From Vanilla planifolia (Eukaryota; Streptophyta; Magnoliopsida; Asparagales; Orchidaceae), in NCBI GenBank assembly GCA_023846275.1, contig CM043869.1:17765501-17829500 (forward strand): a DNA stretch of 64,000 bases, read 5' to 3'. Of this stretch, positions 36,923 to 48,500 are shown piece after piece (position 1 is the first letter of the stretch; every line of letters starts with the position of its first letter). Both the position numbers and the translations under genes were made by a program. Under the pieces are notes generated by a model. It was not told where the DNA came from. It worked only from the letters and a program-made list of their open reading frames with translations, and ran no database searches.

Positions 36923-39900
36923 GGTGTGCGTGTTTGTATATAATAATATGGTTTTATTCTATTTATATTTATGTATAATTACCCCTATCACATTTGATTA
37001 TCATATCCTAAAATAAATGAATCTTGCTTTTTTTGATAGTTGTCGTTTCAGTATTTTCATGTCATATTGTATCTGTATGCTTGTGCCCATGCTTCATGGA
37101 TTTCCAATTAAGATGGGAAAATTTTATGCACCTTTTTAATCTTTAGCATGCTTTATTCTATTTCTAGATGCAAGACCTTGGTGCACTCATAATCATAGTC
37201 AACAATTTTGCCCCCTTCATACTGAAGTTTCCAATTGGCTGCAGTTCTGACTGGTTGTAGATAATGTCATATATCTCAATTTGTTTGTTGACTACTTCTG
37301 AGGATCACATAAATCAGAAACTTATGTTCAAATTTTGTTGTACACTTGACTAACCAAATAAAAATACTTTAAATCCATGTACCTGTTGTACCTCTTTAAT
37401 TGCTTCATCTTTCTTTAAAACTGCCACTGCCATAGTCATCGTTTGTTCAATTTCAGGTGTGGATCTTGTGATTCATACTGCCGGGCCCTTTCAACAAGAA
37501 GAAAAGTGCAATGTTATGGAAGCTGCAATTTCCATGAAAGTGAGAAACTGGGAAGTCTTTTCTTTCTTTGATAAATTCAATTAATTTGCTCTTTAGGATG
37601 TCCCTTGTTAGTTATCTTTATCTGCTAAACAGACGGCATACTTGGATGTATGTGATGATACAAGCTATGCATGGAGAGCCAAATCTTTCCACGAAAAAGC
37701 TGTATCTGCTGGTGTTTCTGCTCTGACAACCTGTGGAATTTATCCTGGAGTAAGCAATGGTATCAGTAGCTAAAGTCATTTATTCAAATTTGATCATCTC
37801 AACTGCTATGCGGTGTCATAGTTAGATTTTATGCACTTGCTGTTTTCTAAACAAAATGCTGGTACCACGAGTAGCATATATTAAATAAAAGAATTTGTCT
37901 ATTTGGTCATTGTATTCTGTCTTATATTTCTTAGTTTGAATAATATACCATTTTGTTGGAGTAAAAATATTGTGATGATTTCCTTGGAACTTCTACTGTT
38001 TATCAATAAAGTTGATATGGATTTTCATTTTTGATAGTAATGGCGGCTGAGCTTGTTCATGTTGCTAGAAATGAGAGTAATGATGAACCAGAGAAACTAA
38101 GGTTAGTACTAGATGCTTGTTTTGTCAAAGTTCTTAGCTGAGTTCGTTCCTTGAAGACAACCAAACAATACAGTTTGTAGAACAAAACATTTTTTTGACA
38201 AGGCTCGTATTAACAAATGATATGAATGATCAGCTTCAAACTCTTCATTCTATTGCAGAACAACTATTTAAGATTATCTCATGGGAAATTTTTTAAAATT
38301 GTGTTAAAATTTATAAAAACAAGATGCCTTATAACACTTGTGGGCATTGTCGGGAGGCACCGAAGAATAGTCACTAAATGGTAGTGCTTTTCATTCGATT
38401 TTTCCACCAGTAGTCTTAATTATTCCTAGTTCCTACCATGTTTTTACCCTTTTGTCATCATATTCCTTTAGCTCTACCTTTCTCAACATACCATCAATTG
38501 AGAAGGCTTTACATCATTAGGCACAATATATCATTCAATCACGTAATCTACATCACATTCTATCTTCTTTCTCCGCAATCTTCTGCTAAAACCAGTATAT
38601 ATGCTGTTTTCTTACTCTCTTCAAAACCCACTAACCCCATGTATCCTTCTTCATCACTTATCTCTCGGCTCATTTGGGATGGCTACTACACTTTAAAGAG
38701 TCTTTATATTTTAAAAATACAATTAACGTGAGAAAAAATTACACTTATTATTATAATCATTTTCTAAAATATAAGCTTTAAAATGGAGCTTTTTAAAAAG
38801 AGAGTTTTTATAAGTTGTCCTAAATAGACCTTTATCTTTCTTAATAGCGTAAGCTAGAGACTTGATCTTCATGCTTGTCTAATCTTTATTTGTATATGTT
38901 TTCTTCTCTCATGTCAGCTTGTTCTAAAAAAACACTTAGTTGCCAAAGAATTTGTTATTTTCAAAGATATAAGTCATAAATTTCCATTTAAAACAAGTTG
39001 GTGGTTGATTATATATGTGTGTGTATAAATATGTATAAGTTATAACCATTTAAAGAAACCTTGTGGGTGATTGTATACATATGTATATATACATGTGCAT
39101 GTGAGTGGGTGGTTGTGTCAGCCTATAGATAGGCACATCGGTAGACATATATGCTTGTGTGTATTATACATTGAAAATTATTTATTGCAGAAATGATTTT
39201 TTTTTTGTTTTATAGATATATGGAGAGAAAGTTTCTAATTTTACTCATATAGTCCAATTTCGTAGATTAGATAAGGATAAACTCTTTTTTAATATTACTG
39301 ATTTATTAAATTTGAAAGAAGCTATTTTCTCCGTGTTTGTAGCCCTTAATTCTTTGGCAAGTCCAATGTTGTAAAAATCTTTAGTAAATCTTGTATTTCA
39401 AAGAAGGCTTTTGAAGCAGATTTTGTACATAAGAATTAAATGACAATTGCATATAAGTTGTTGATGTTTAGTCCAATTGTTAGGTAAGGCCTACTTGTTT
39501 CAAAAATATATTGATTGATCCTTGAATTTCATTAAATCTGCAATCAGATCCTTGTTAGTGCAACACCATCGGAATATAGCTGAACTTAGACTTTTTCCCT
39601 GAAGTCCTTCCCCACCCATGGGAGAAGCAATGGAGACATCGATGACTAATGTGCTAGAATGGTGATGGTGAACAGTGGTGTAGGCAAAGGAATATAAGTA
39701 ATGACAGATGGCTGCAAATGCAAATATGGAGTGCATAATGTCATATGAAGAGGGAGTTAAGGCGACTCAATGATAGTGGTTGCTTCAAGTTTTGACAAAG
39801 AGGGAGCAGGAAGAGGCCAAGGTTATGATGGAAAATAAGACAATGTTAACAATGAAACTGCTGAATGTTTGAGCAGTTATGCGCTGCTTACGTGAAATGA

Positions 39901-42204
39901 AGGGACTAAATTGCAACTTTTACTTCATCATTTTCAAGACCAAAAGAAGCAAATGGTAATCATTAAAAATGAAATGATGCATTATGATTGTTCATTTATA
40001 GTTTAACTTCAGAATTTCAAATTTCATAGTGCACATTTTGAAAAATCCGGCTTGATATGAGAAGAAACAATGACTTGATGTAAAGGTTTGTCGGTGTTAT
40101 AAAACTCCCACATAGAGCTTGGGAAAACATCAAACTTGAAGGGTCTAGCAAATGTCACATTATCTTTTATTTTGTGTGAAACTATTTGCATCGCACAAAC
40201 ATTCGATTGACAAGTTGCATGGCAACAAATTTTACTATTACATCAAGATGAAACAATTTAAACTTGGTGCTTTATTAGTTTACCATGTAGAAGTTTCTAC
40301 GTAGTTGGCACATATCTTTCTGGTTCTTCCATTCAACCCTGTTGAAATTGCACCATTGTATTTAATTTAGAAGCATCTTCTTTCAACTGTTTCCTCTGTA
40401 CTTAACGGAGCTCTCCAGATTCTTTTACTACACCGCAGGTTCTGGTGGTGCTGGTCCAACCATCTTAGCCACCAGCTTTTTGCTTCTTGGAGAAGATGTT
40501 ATCGCTTACAATAAAGGTTGTTTTTAACCTGCTTACATGCCCAGGAGAATGTTTCCTGACTTGTTTATTTTATTCTTCTCATTAGGCCAGGAAATTAAGT
40601 TAAAGCCCTATAGCGGAATGCTTACCATTGACTTCGGCAAAGCGGTTGGGAAGAGAGATGTATTCTTGCTGTAAGTTCACTATAATGCAAATGAGATGGA
40701 TTATTTTTGTAAAACACATTGAACTCAATCTTGATTTCATTTTTGATGTCAAGTGTGACATTAAGTTTCATATTAATATGGAGTAAACTGCATCTATGAT
40801 AAAACTGGGAAGTACTGCCTTCTTTGGTTGTTCTTTCCACAGCGTATTGGTCATATAGAGTTGTCCTTGGAGCAAAAGGCTTGGGAATATGAGTGGAAAT
40901 GAAGATGAATTTGTGTGAAATTTGGAGTGATTGTTTGAAAAATCATGATTTTATTGCAGTGGTCGTATGGCTAATTAAATACAAATGGAAAAATAGGCAC
41001 ACATTAGTAATATCCATAAAAATGTTAACTTAGAAGTCCTTTTAGAAGATGATACACAAGGTAGAATTGTTTTGTGTGCTTCACTTGATGAGCAACTGCT
41101 TTTGTAGGAACTTGCCAGAAGTCAGAAGTACTCACGAGATCTTAGGAGTACCAACCGTCAGTGCCCGCTTTGGTACAGCCCCTTTCTTCTGGAATGCGGG
41201 AATGCAAGCTTTTGCAAAATTTGTTCCTTCCGTATGTTCACATTAACTTCTTTTTGTTATGTTGGATTACATTGTTCTTTTCGAAGCTCTTAACAGTTCA
41301 CCTTTCATTACCTTTCCATGCAGCATATTCTAAGAGACAGGGGTAGAGTAAAACAGTTGGCTCAACTATTCGACCCTTTGGTGCGAGCTATTGATGGCAT
41401 TGTGGGAGAGCGGGTATCAATGAGGGTAAGTATTCTTATGGATCTTTTATCAGTGAGTAAGAAATAGTACACAGTGCATTAGACTCAGGTGAAGCTTTTA
41501 TGAAACTTTTTGTACCAGTAGCTGAATAATGAACCGGCTAAAACTTGTTTATAGGTCGACCTTGAATGTTCTAGTGGACGAAAGACAACTGGATTGTTTA
41601 CGCACAAACGACTCTCAGTGTAAGCCTTGGACAACCTCAAGCTCTTCCAAGCCGTAATTGTTTTGATATTTTGATTTTTTTATAATATTTTTCATTTTTT
41701 TTTATTCTAATGTTGATTACGAAAAGCTGCCTTCAAAACCTCACCTACTATTGTGCTTAAAATCCTTCATCAGATCAGTGGGAAACGCGATTGCTGCATT
41801 TGCCTTGGCACTTCTTGAAGGTAGTTCACAACCTGGTGTGTGGTTCCCTGAACAGGTATCATCGGCTTTTTCTAATATCCCTTATGAGTCGAATTTTAAG
41901 AAAACATATAAGTAAATTGAAAATTTTAATATATAATTCTTTTTGCAAGCTAAACTTCAATTCCAATGCAGCCTGAAGGCATAGCCGTCGACGCTCGGGA
42001 ACGACTGCTAGAGCGTGCAGCTCAGGGAACATCTAATTTTGTTATGAACAAGTAAACGACTCTCCCACGTCATTCTTCTATTTCTCAAGATTATTGAGAA
42101 AAATTGTCTTAGTCGCTGTTCTATTATTTTAAAATTTCCAATTCAGGCCTCCTTGGATGGTTGGAACTGACCCAAAGGAGATTGGCTTGGGAATCTACTA
42201 TTGA
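33529..42204 (+). CDS. Saccharopine-dehydrogenase-like NAD(P)-binding oxidoreductase, 13 coding exons
   Basis: Exons: 33529-33701, 33796-33893, 37457-37539, 37633-37759, 38038-38101, 40419-40516, 40586-40670, 41108-41231, 41324-41425, 41555-41619, 41774-41855, 41972-42051, 42147-42204. All junctions are GT-AG, keep frame, and give 1239 nt, 412 aa. The N-terminal Rossmann motif GGTGRVG is at residues 29-35; conserved segments follow ([48 protein letters not shown]). It resembles the Arabidopsis protein annotated as saccharopine dehydrogenase, At1g50450. It is not the bifunctional LKR/SDH of lysine breakdown, which is far longer; the substrate is unknown. The N-terminus before the Rossmann fold is short, so plastid import is uncertain. 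Introns 2 (3.56 kb) and 5 (2.3 kb) are expanded by AT-rich sequence. The gene ends 374 bp from the SPT6 stop codon, tail to tail. Confidence 0.92.
33894..37456 (+). other. Large intron 2 with microsatellites
   Basis: 3563 bp between GTGCGA and TTTCAG. It contains TA/TACATA arrays at about 35468-35560, a TGTGCG/TGCATG-type stretch at about 36630-36755, and (TA)n followed by (TG)n at about 36875-36925. Open frames here are low-complexity Tyr/Ile/His runs from those repeats. No transposon protein was recognised. Confidence 0.8.
35468..35560. repeat. TA / TACATACC compound microsatellite
   Basis: (TA)n blocks alternate with CACATACATACCTATA units occurring twice (about 35504-35523 and 35550-35566). 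Confidence 0.9.
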
Positions 42205-42578
42205 GGTTGCTTCCACTCTTGTAAACTTGTTTTTTGCCTTTAACTTCTCAATATTAAGTAGTAGTTTTAACATAAGGTTCATACCATTGCAGTTATAGTT
42301 CTCATGTAAAAGGGTCAAAAAATCATGTAACAAATTGATTTCTTATAAAGTTAGATTGCAGAGCCAAGCTAAACACACGAATTAAAACTTGATACAAGCA
42401 TTGCATCATAACCTCCATAGTTTAGAACAAAAGAATACAACCTGACCAATGCTTCCATGAATAAGTATGATCCTACTCCACAAAGGCAAGAGCACCAAAA
42501 TTTCAGAGAGGGCAATAAGTTTCAAATTTATTCCCAACCACCTCCAAATCTGTCACCGGAAGACCCGGTTCCAGTACC
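42205..42578. other. Intergenic space between convergent genes
   Basis: 374 bp between the stop codons of the plus-strand oxidoreductase gene and minus-strand SPT6. Both 3' UTRs must lie here and may overlap. Proline-rich plus-strand frames across the boundary are the complement of SPT6 coding sequence. Confidence 0.8.
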
Positions 42579-45500
42579 TTATGGCGGCACAAGTCTCTTC
42601 GAGGCTCCCCACTCTGCTCCACCACTGCCAAAACCAGCTTCTGAACTTTTGCCAGCCATTGATTCCGTACCCCAACTGCCTCCACCATTAGTATCCCCAC
42701 CCCAACCACCACTACCACCTCCACCACCGCCACCCCAACTACCTGCATCTTTGTTACCCGAACTGCTGTTTCGACCACTGGCACCCCATCCACCTGGAAA
42801 GCTTTCCTTTCCAGGTGAATTCTGAGTTTTGACACCTGGAAAGCTGCCAAAATCATCGTCATTCTTCGAACTTGAGCCCCTTTCGCGTCCTCCATTACCA
42901 AAATTGTTGCCTCTTCCACGGCCACGGCCTCGGTTTGGCCGTGGGAGCCCACTCGGATGACCCTCTCGACCACCTTGGCCCCTGTAATCAGACCTCCCAC
43001 CTGTTTTCAAATCAATAGAACATTGAATTAAAACTCAACGAAACGGTAAGACTGGGCTAATATGACTGGTTGTTTCATACAGAATAGATGTTTGACAGTG
43101 TAAAAACTAAACCAACTAGGTTGAAGCATAATCTAACAATTACATAATCCACAAAGCAATTCACACAGTGCTTCACCATATCTGACTATAAAGATGATGT
43201 AAATTCACATGTCTAGTGTTCAATAGAATGGATAAAATCACCATAATTATTCAAAAACTAAATGCAACATTCACATTAGAGACTTTTCTGATAGCTACAG
43301 TATGCAACAAATCAAAAGTAGGCCTTGTTTAGGAATATATGTTCAGTTTTTTCTTTTACTAATGTTTTAATTTACTTCATTTTTTAAATTCAGCATTTAT
43401 ATATATAATTATTCTTTTTTAGTTGTTTCCAAAAACACATCTAGAAAAGACTAGCTAGCTCTTCACAAACACCACACCATACCATATTTTCCTTGTAAAT
43501 TTTTTGCATCAAGAAGTAAAGCTATAAAGATTAAACAAAAAAATATGTCAAACAACAGTAGTAGACTTGCCTGGTCTTGAAACTGGTGTAGACGACCACT
43601 CCCTTACGGAAGATTGATTACTCCAGCCATCATTGTTACTGAAAGATCCACCACCAAACGATCCATCACCCGAGTAACCCCATGCCGGGCTTTTCATCGG
43701 AACCTTGGCCGCCACGGTCTGGATTGATGGCCCAGATTCAGGTGGTGGTTTATCAATATTCTTTTGGAAATATGACACAAGTCTATCAAGGTCCTCAAAA
43801 TCTCTTTTCCTAAACCTGAAACACTTGGGATACAACCCAATGTACTCATGATGTGGATTTGAGCTCCTAATATAGGACAAGATGAAAGTTCCAGGATGGT
43901 CATGAGAAATGCCAAAACTATACACTATTCTCATAGGATTATCTGCTTTTTCTTTCCTAAGTTGATCATCGACTTCAGATTTTGTTCCGCTGCGGAATTT
44001 ACGGTAGCTAAGCATGGTTTTCAAATTAGCTACCAATGGATCAACATATCTATCCATGACCTGCGATACAACATAAAAAAAATGACATTAGAGATATAAG
44101 TACATAAGTATACACATATATATACTTACATATATTAATGTATGTATATAAGAATATACATTCAATCAAGAAAATAGCCAAGGCTCTGTAACTCAGCTTT
44201 GCTAGTTTAACATGGTTGCAAACATGTCGTGTGATGCTTTTTCAAACAAAACTATATTTAGATTCAAAACGATGGACAAATTGCTCAATAAGAGTCATTT
44301 CCCATCATTAAAATCCCAATGAGATGGTGATGCACTACAGGTTGATGACTGCAAGGTAAACATTTATAAAGCTTAATCCAAAACCAGTTTGAAGTGAACA
44401 TAAATACATTAAGAAAAGACCTCCAAAATATATTTAAACGGTTTCAAAACAAGTAATGGGTTATAATATTATTATATATTAAATATCAAACAAAGGTTGG
44501 ATGAGATAGTTTTGACTTGATTATAAATAAAAGAGTTGTTATGAGCTAAATATAGTTATAAGTCTAGTATTAAAAATACTAAAAAATTCATAGTCCCACA
44601 ACACCTTAAGACATTCACTTCATTATTTATTTCACCCATAGGCAAAGACTCTTCTAAGAATATTCAATTTGATTTAAAAAAATAGTCTTAAGGATGATAA
44701 AAAAAATAACTTTCAAAAACTTCTCCATAAATTGGAAAAGATGACATTTCCCTTGCTAACAAGAATGAACAAGATAAACAAATTAAATTAAAGAAAATTG
44801 AGCTCATAACCTTGATTTTCAAAAGCCAAAAAATATTCTAAATATATCTATGCATATTTATATTTCTTCTACATATACATGTAAAAATAATTTTCATTTG
44901 ATACTTCATTCAATTAAACAATAGATTGACTTCAATAAGTCAAAATGTACTAAATCAATAAAACAAATTGAAATCTCTTAAAAATTTTGATAAGAGCGAC
45001 TGATTATAAATGTATACCTAGGGATTTATATATTTTCACTACATAGAAAGTTCTATGAGAAGGACCATCCCATCTAATCTAACTAGATTAAATGAACTAC
45101 TAAAAGAAAACAAGCAAAAACAAGTTAGTCCAGAGTTACAAATCTCTCCTAAGTATGGGATCTGGTAAGGGTTCCACCTAAAGGGTCCTAAATAAGCAGC
45201 CTTATCCTGAACTTTTGTAAGTGCCTACTTCTAGAACTGGAATTAACTGCCTGAGAACAACTTTAACATTATGCCAACCCCCTTTTAGATAACACAAAAG
45301 CAAGCAATAAAATAAGATGAACTCATCAAAAGACAAAATTAAAAAGCTTGAACACCTTCACCACAACATGCAATGAATGGATGAGTTAGAGCTAGGTGCA
45401 TGTGGCGGCATTAAATAAGGAAACCGAGATGAGTATTTGTGTGAGAGCCAAAGGGAGAGAAGAAATGAACACATGAACAAAGAAAAACCATAAATCATAA

Positions 45501-48500
45501 TTTTCTATGAGAAGCACGAAACGAAAGGGTTAACTGTCATGCCCATGAAACATATTTCCAAGTGTTGAACCATATTTTGACGTGCATGGTGTGAGCATAC
45601 ATCTTTTTTAACTATTGCTTTTTTAATAGGACACACCACATGGCAAGTTTAAGATAGTCATTCTGAATTCTGGAGGTCCTTATCTTGAAAAGTGTCAACA
45701 TTTGCATGACCTGTACATGCCCTGGCATTTTAGTTTACAACATAAAATTCACCCGCTAGCAATAATACATCATCAAACTTTGATTTCTAACGTATCTAAT
45801 AAGCAGTTTCTGTTCTATTTTTCTACAAGAAGAGGTAAAGCACAAATTAAGTATAGACTTACAAGGACACAATTTCATCTTACAATACAAGATTTACAGA
45901 TATTTCATATAAAATTAGATCAACATTTCATATAAAGCTAACACAACATGGCAATAAATGATTCCCCGGTCCCTAATCAGCATTTTCATTGTAAGCCATG
46001 TTAAAAGCCAGGAAATTGGTAGTCATAGAAAAAACCAAAAGTCTGGAGTAGGGATACCAAGGACCAAATGAACAAGAGACTCTTTCATGCACTCAAGCCT
46101 CACTAAACCTATCATAAATATATGCATTAAATTAACTATGAAGTACCCATTTTATTCTACTAAACTTAAAAAATAAACATATGCAATCAATACATGCAAA
46201 TGATAAGATAAAAATGTCCGTTCAGCCAAATTACATAACAGAGCACTAATGGTGTAGAAGAAGCAATTTGCGATGACAACAAATAGCTGATGTCGAATGC
46301 GCCAGCATGATCCAGAATTTCCAAAAAAAGAGAGACAAATTTGATACATGTCTATGTAAAATAACTACCACCAAATTAAAAGGCAACAAGTTTTACAGTT
46401 AACAAGTACCGTCTATCAATTTAACAATAAATAATCATCAATAAGACAAGAACAAGTCTCTGGAGATGGCCTCAATTATCTTGTTTGCAACCAGTCATTG
46501 TTCAAAGTTTTGAGTGGAACTAGAAGATATTAATAGGATAAGCTAACTAGCGTGCAAAACGTGCAAAAATAACAAGATTATGCGGCTTTGCAAATATTGG
46601 GGCTTAGTTCAAATGAGCACATCAAACAAAGATATAGCTGGTATCAAGCTTTGAAGCCCAAGACAAGTTGTATGAACTAATCAACAAGAAAACTCAAACT
46701 AACCTCATCAAGGTCCTCAAAGGTGTCTTTGTCGATTGTCAAAGATTTTCCTATTCGAAGTAAGCTTGTCATATCTTTGTGATCTTTTCCACTTTCAACA
46801 ATGTCCTTATGAGCATAGACACCATCATAAATCTTCAGCGTCAATGTCAAATAGGATGGTCCTTTTGAACTTGGCCGAACTACACACTCCCCAGCATCCT
46901 TGTCGGCAAGGAACTGATTGAAAAAGCAAGATGAGTATAAAAACATGCATTTAGGCATTTTAATGAGAAAGAAAGGACAGATACAATGCTTAGCAAATCA
47001 GATATACAGTAAGAGGTAATGCAAACAAGAAAAGTTCTTAGTTTACCTCCATAGCTTCATCAGCAGTCACGTTTTGAAACCGGGGATGGAAGATCATTCT
47101 TGACTTGAATCGCTTCCTAGAAAGTTCCTTTTGCTTGCGAGCCTTCTCCTGCTCACTATGTAAAGTTACATCATCTTCATGATAGTATGGATCACGATTC
47201 CGTGGAACATACTGCCTTCTCCTCATTTCACTTTCCTTGCAGGTTAGATAAACTGCACACCTACTTTTATTAACATTCTTGATTTTACATGTGAGTATAT
47301 CTCCCTCTTTTACCTTCTCAGGATCATAACCTTCATCAGAGAAATCTTCTGCAAAGAGAAGTCCTTTCAAACCAGAATCGAACATGCAAATAACACGATT
47401 ATCCTGAACAAAACGAACAGTCACTTCAACTGTTTTCCATTCAGACAACGAATCATCAGTTTCTCCAGTTAGCATACTGAATTCTTCATCTGCAGTGGGT
47501 TCAGTACATGGACGCCTCCAGTCCTTAAATCCTCGAATCAGCTCATCCCTAATACCTTGGAGAGTTTCCTTTTTGTCAGTGCCATAACGCTCGAGAATGC
47601 TCTTCGCATATTCTTCAATCACAAGAGCTCTGAGTTCGTCAGTTCTTTCTCTCACTCTTTCAATTTCCATACCATCTTCAATCTCAGTAGCATCATCTGC
47701 TTCGTCATTACAAATATCCTTGGCCATGGTAAACGCCAAATCATATGACTCGGGATGAATTCTTGTATCATCAAGAATATCAATCATATGACTACTGGCA
47801 GCAGCTGCTCCACTATGACGAAGTCGAAGAAAACCAACAGCATTAATGAAGACCTTTTTCCTAATGATCTTTCCCATTGGAATTTCTTTGCGATTAAAAA
47901 TAGATCCAGCCCTTACAAAAGCTCTCTGTAAAGCAGAAGCTTTTCGTGGTCCAAGTCCAGCAATAAATTGTAGGGGAGCAAAGAGCCACTCATGAGTAGA
48001 GGCTAAGTTAATATCAAGACCAACTTGGTTTGTCGCATCAACCATTATCTGTTCAACCATTTCATATTTCTCATCAGGAGATAGGAAATCATCCAAAGGG
48101 CAAAGCTTCCAAGACAATATTTCCTTCCCTGGACCACAAAGTGTAGCAACCATAGCCAAGGGATTTTGAAGATATCGACCAAGGGCTACAGCACGTTTTA
48201 CTATGCCTGCATAAAAATAAAAAGCTTTGCCATTAAGAAAAACTCCAAATGGCAAAAATAAATCAATAGACAACTTGGAAAAGACTTAACCAGGTTGTGC
48301 TGGAAGTTGGTCCGTAGAAATTCGTGCATTCTCATACAATCGAGGGAAGGCCTCATCACCCCAAATAATGTTGATGTTCATATCTTGGCTGACGTCCCTC
48401 GGATGATCTTCCACTATTTTAAAAATAATCTGGAAAGGTTGTGTATATAAAGGTTTGCTAAGTACAATGGCTTAAAGTTGTACACCATGTCGAAGACTAG

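Noticed and set aside
42457-42825. Plus-strand proline-rich open frame of 122 codons
   Set aside because: It is the complement of the glycine/tryptophan-rich last exon of SPT6; the minus frame joins in phase with 16 other exons.
47557-47748. Plus-strand frame within SPT6
   Set aside because: Antisense to the large SPT6 exon 47047-48206.
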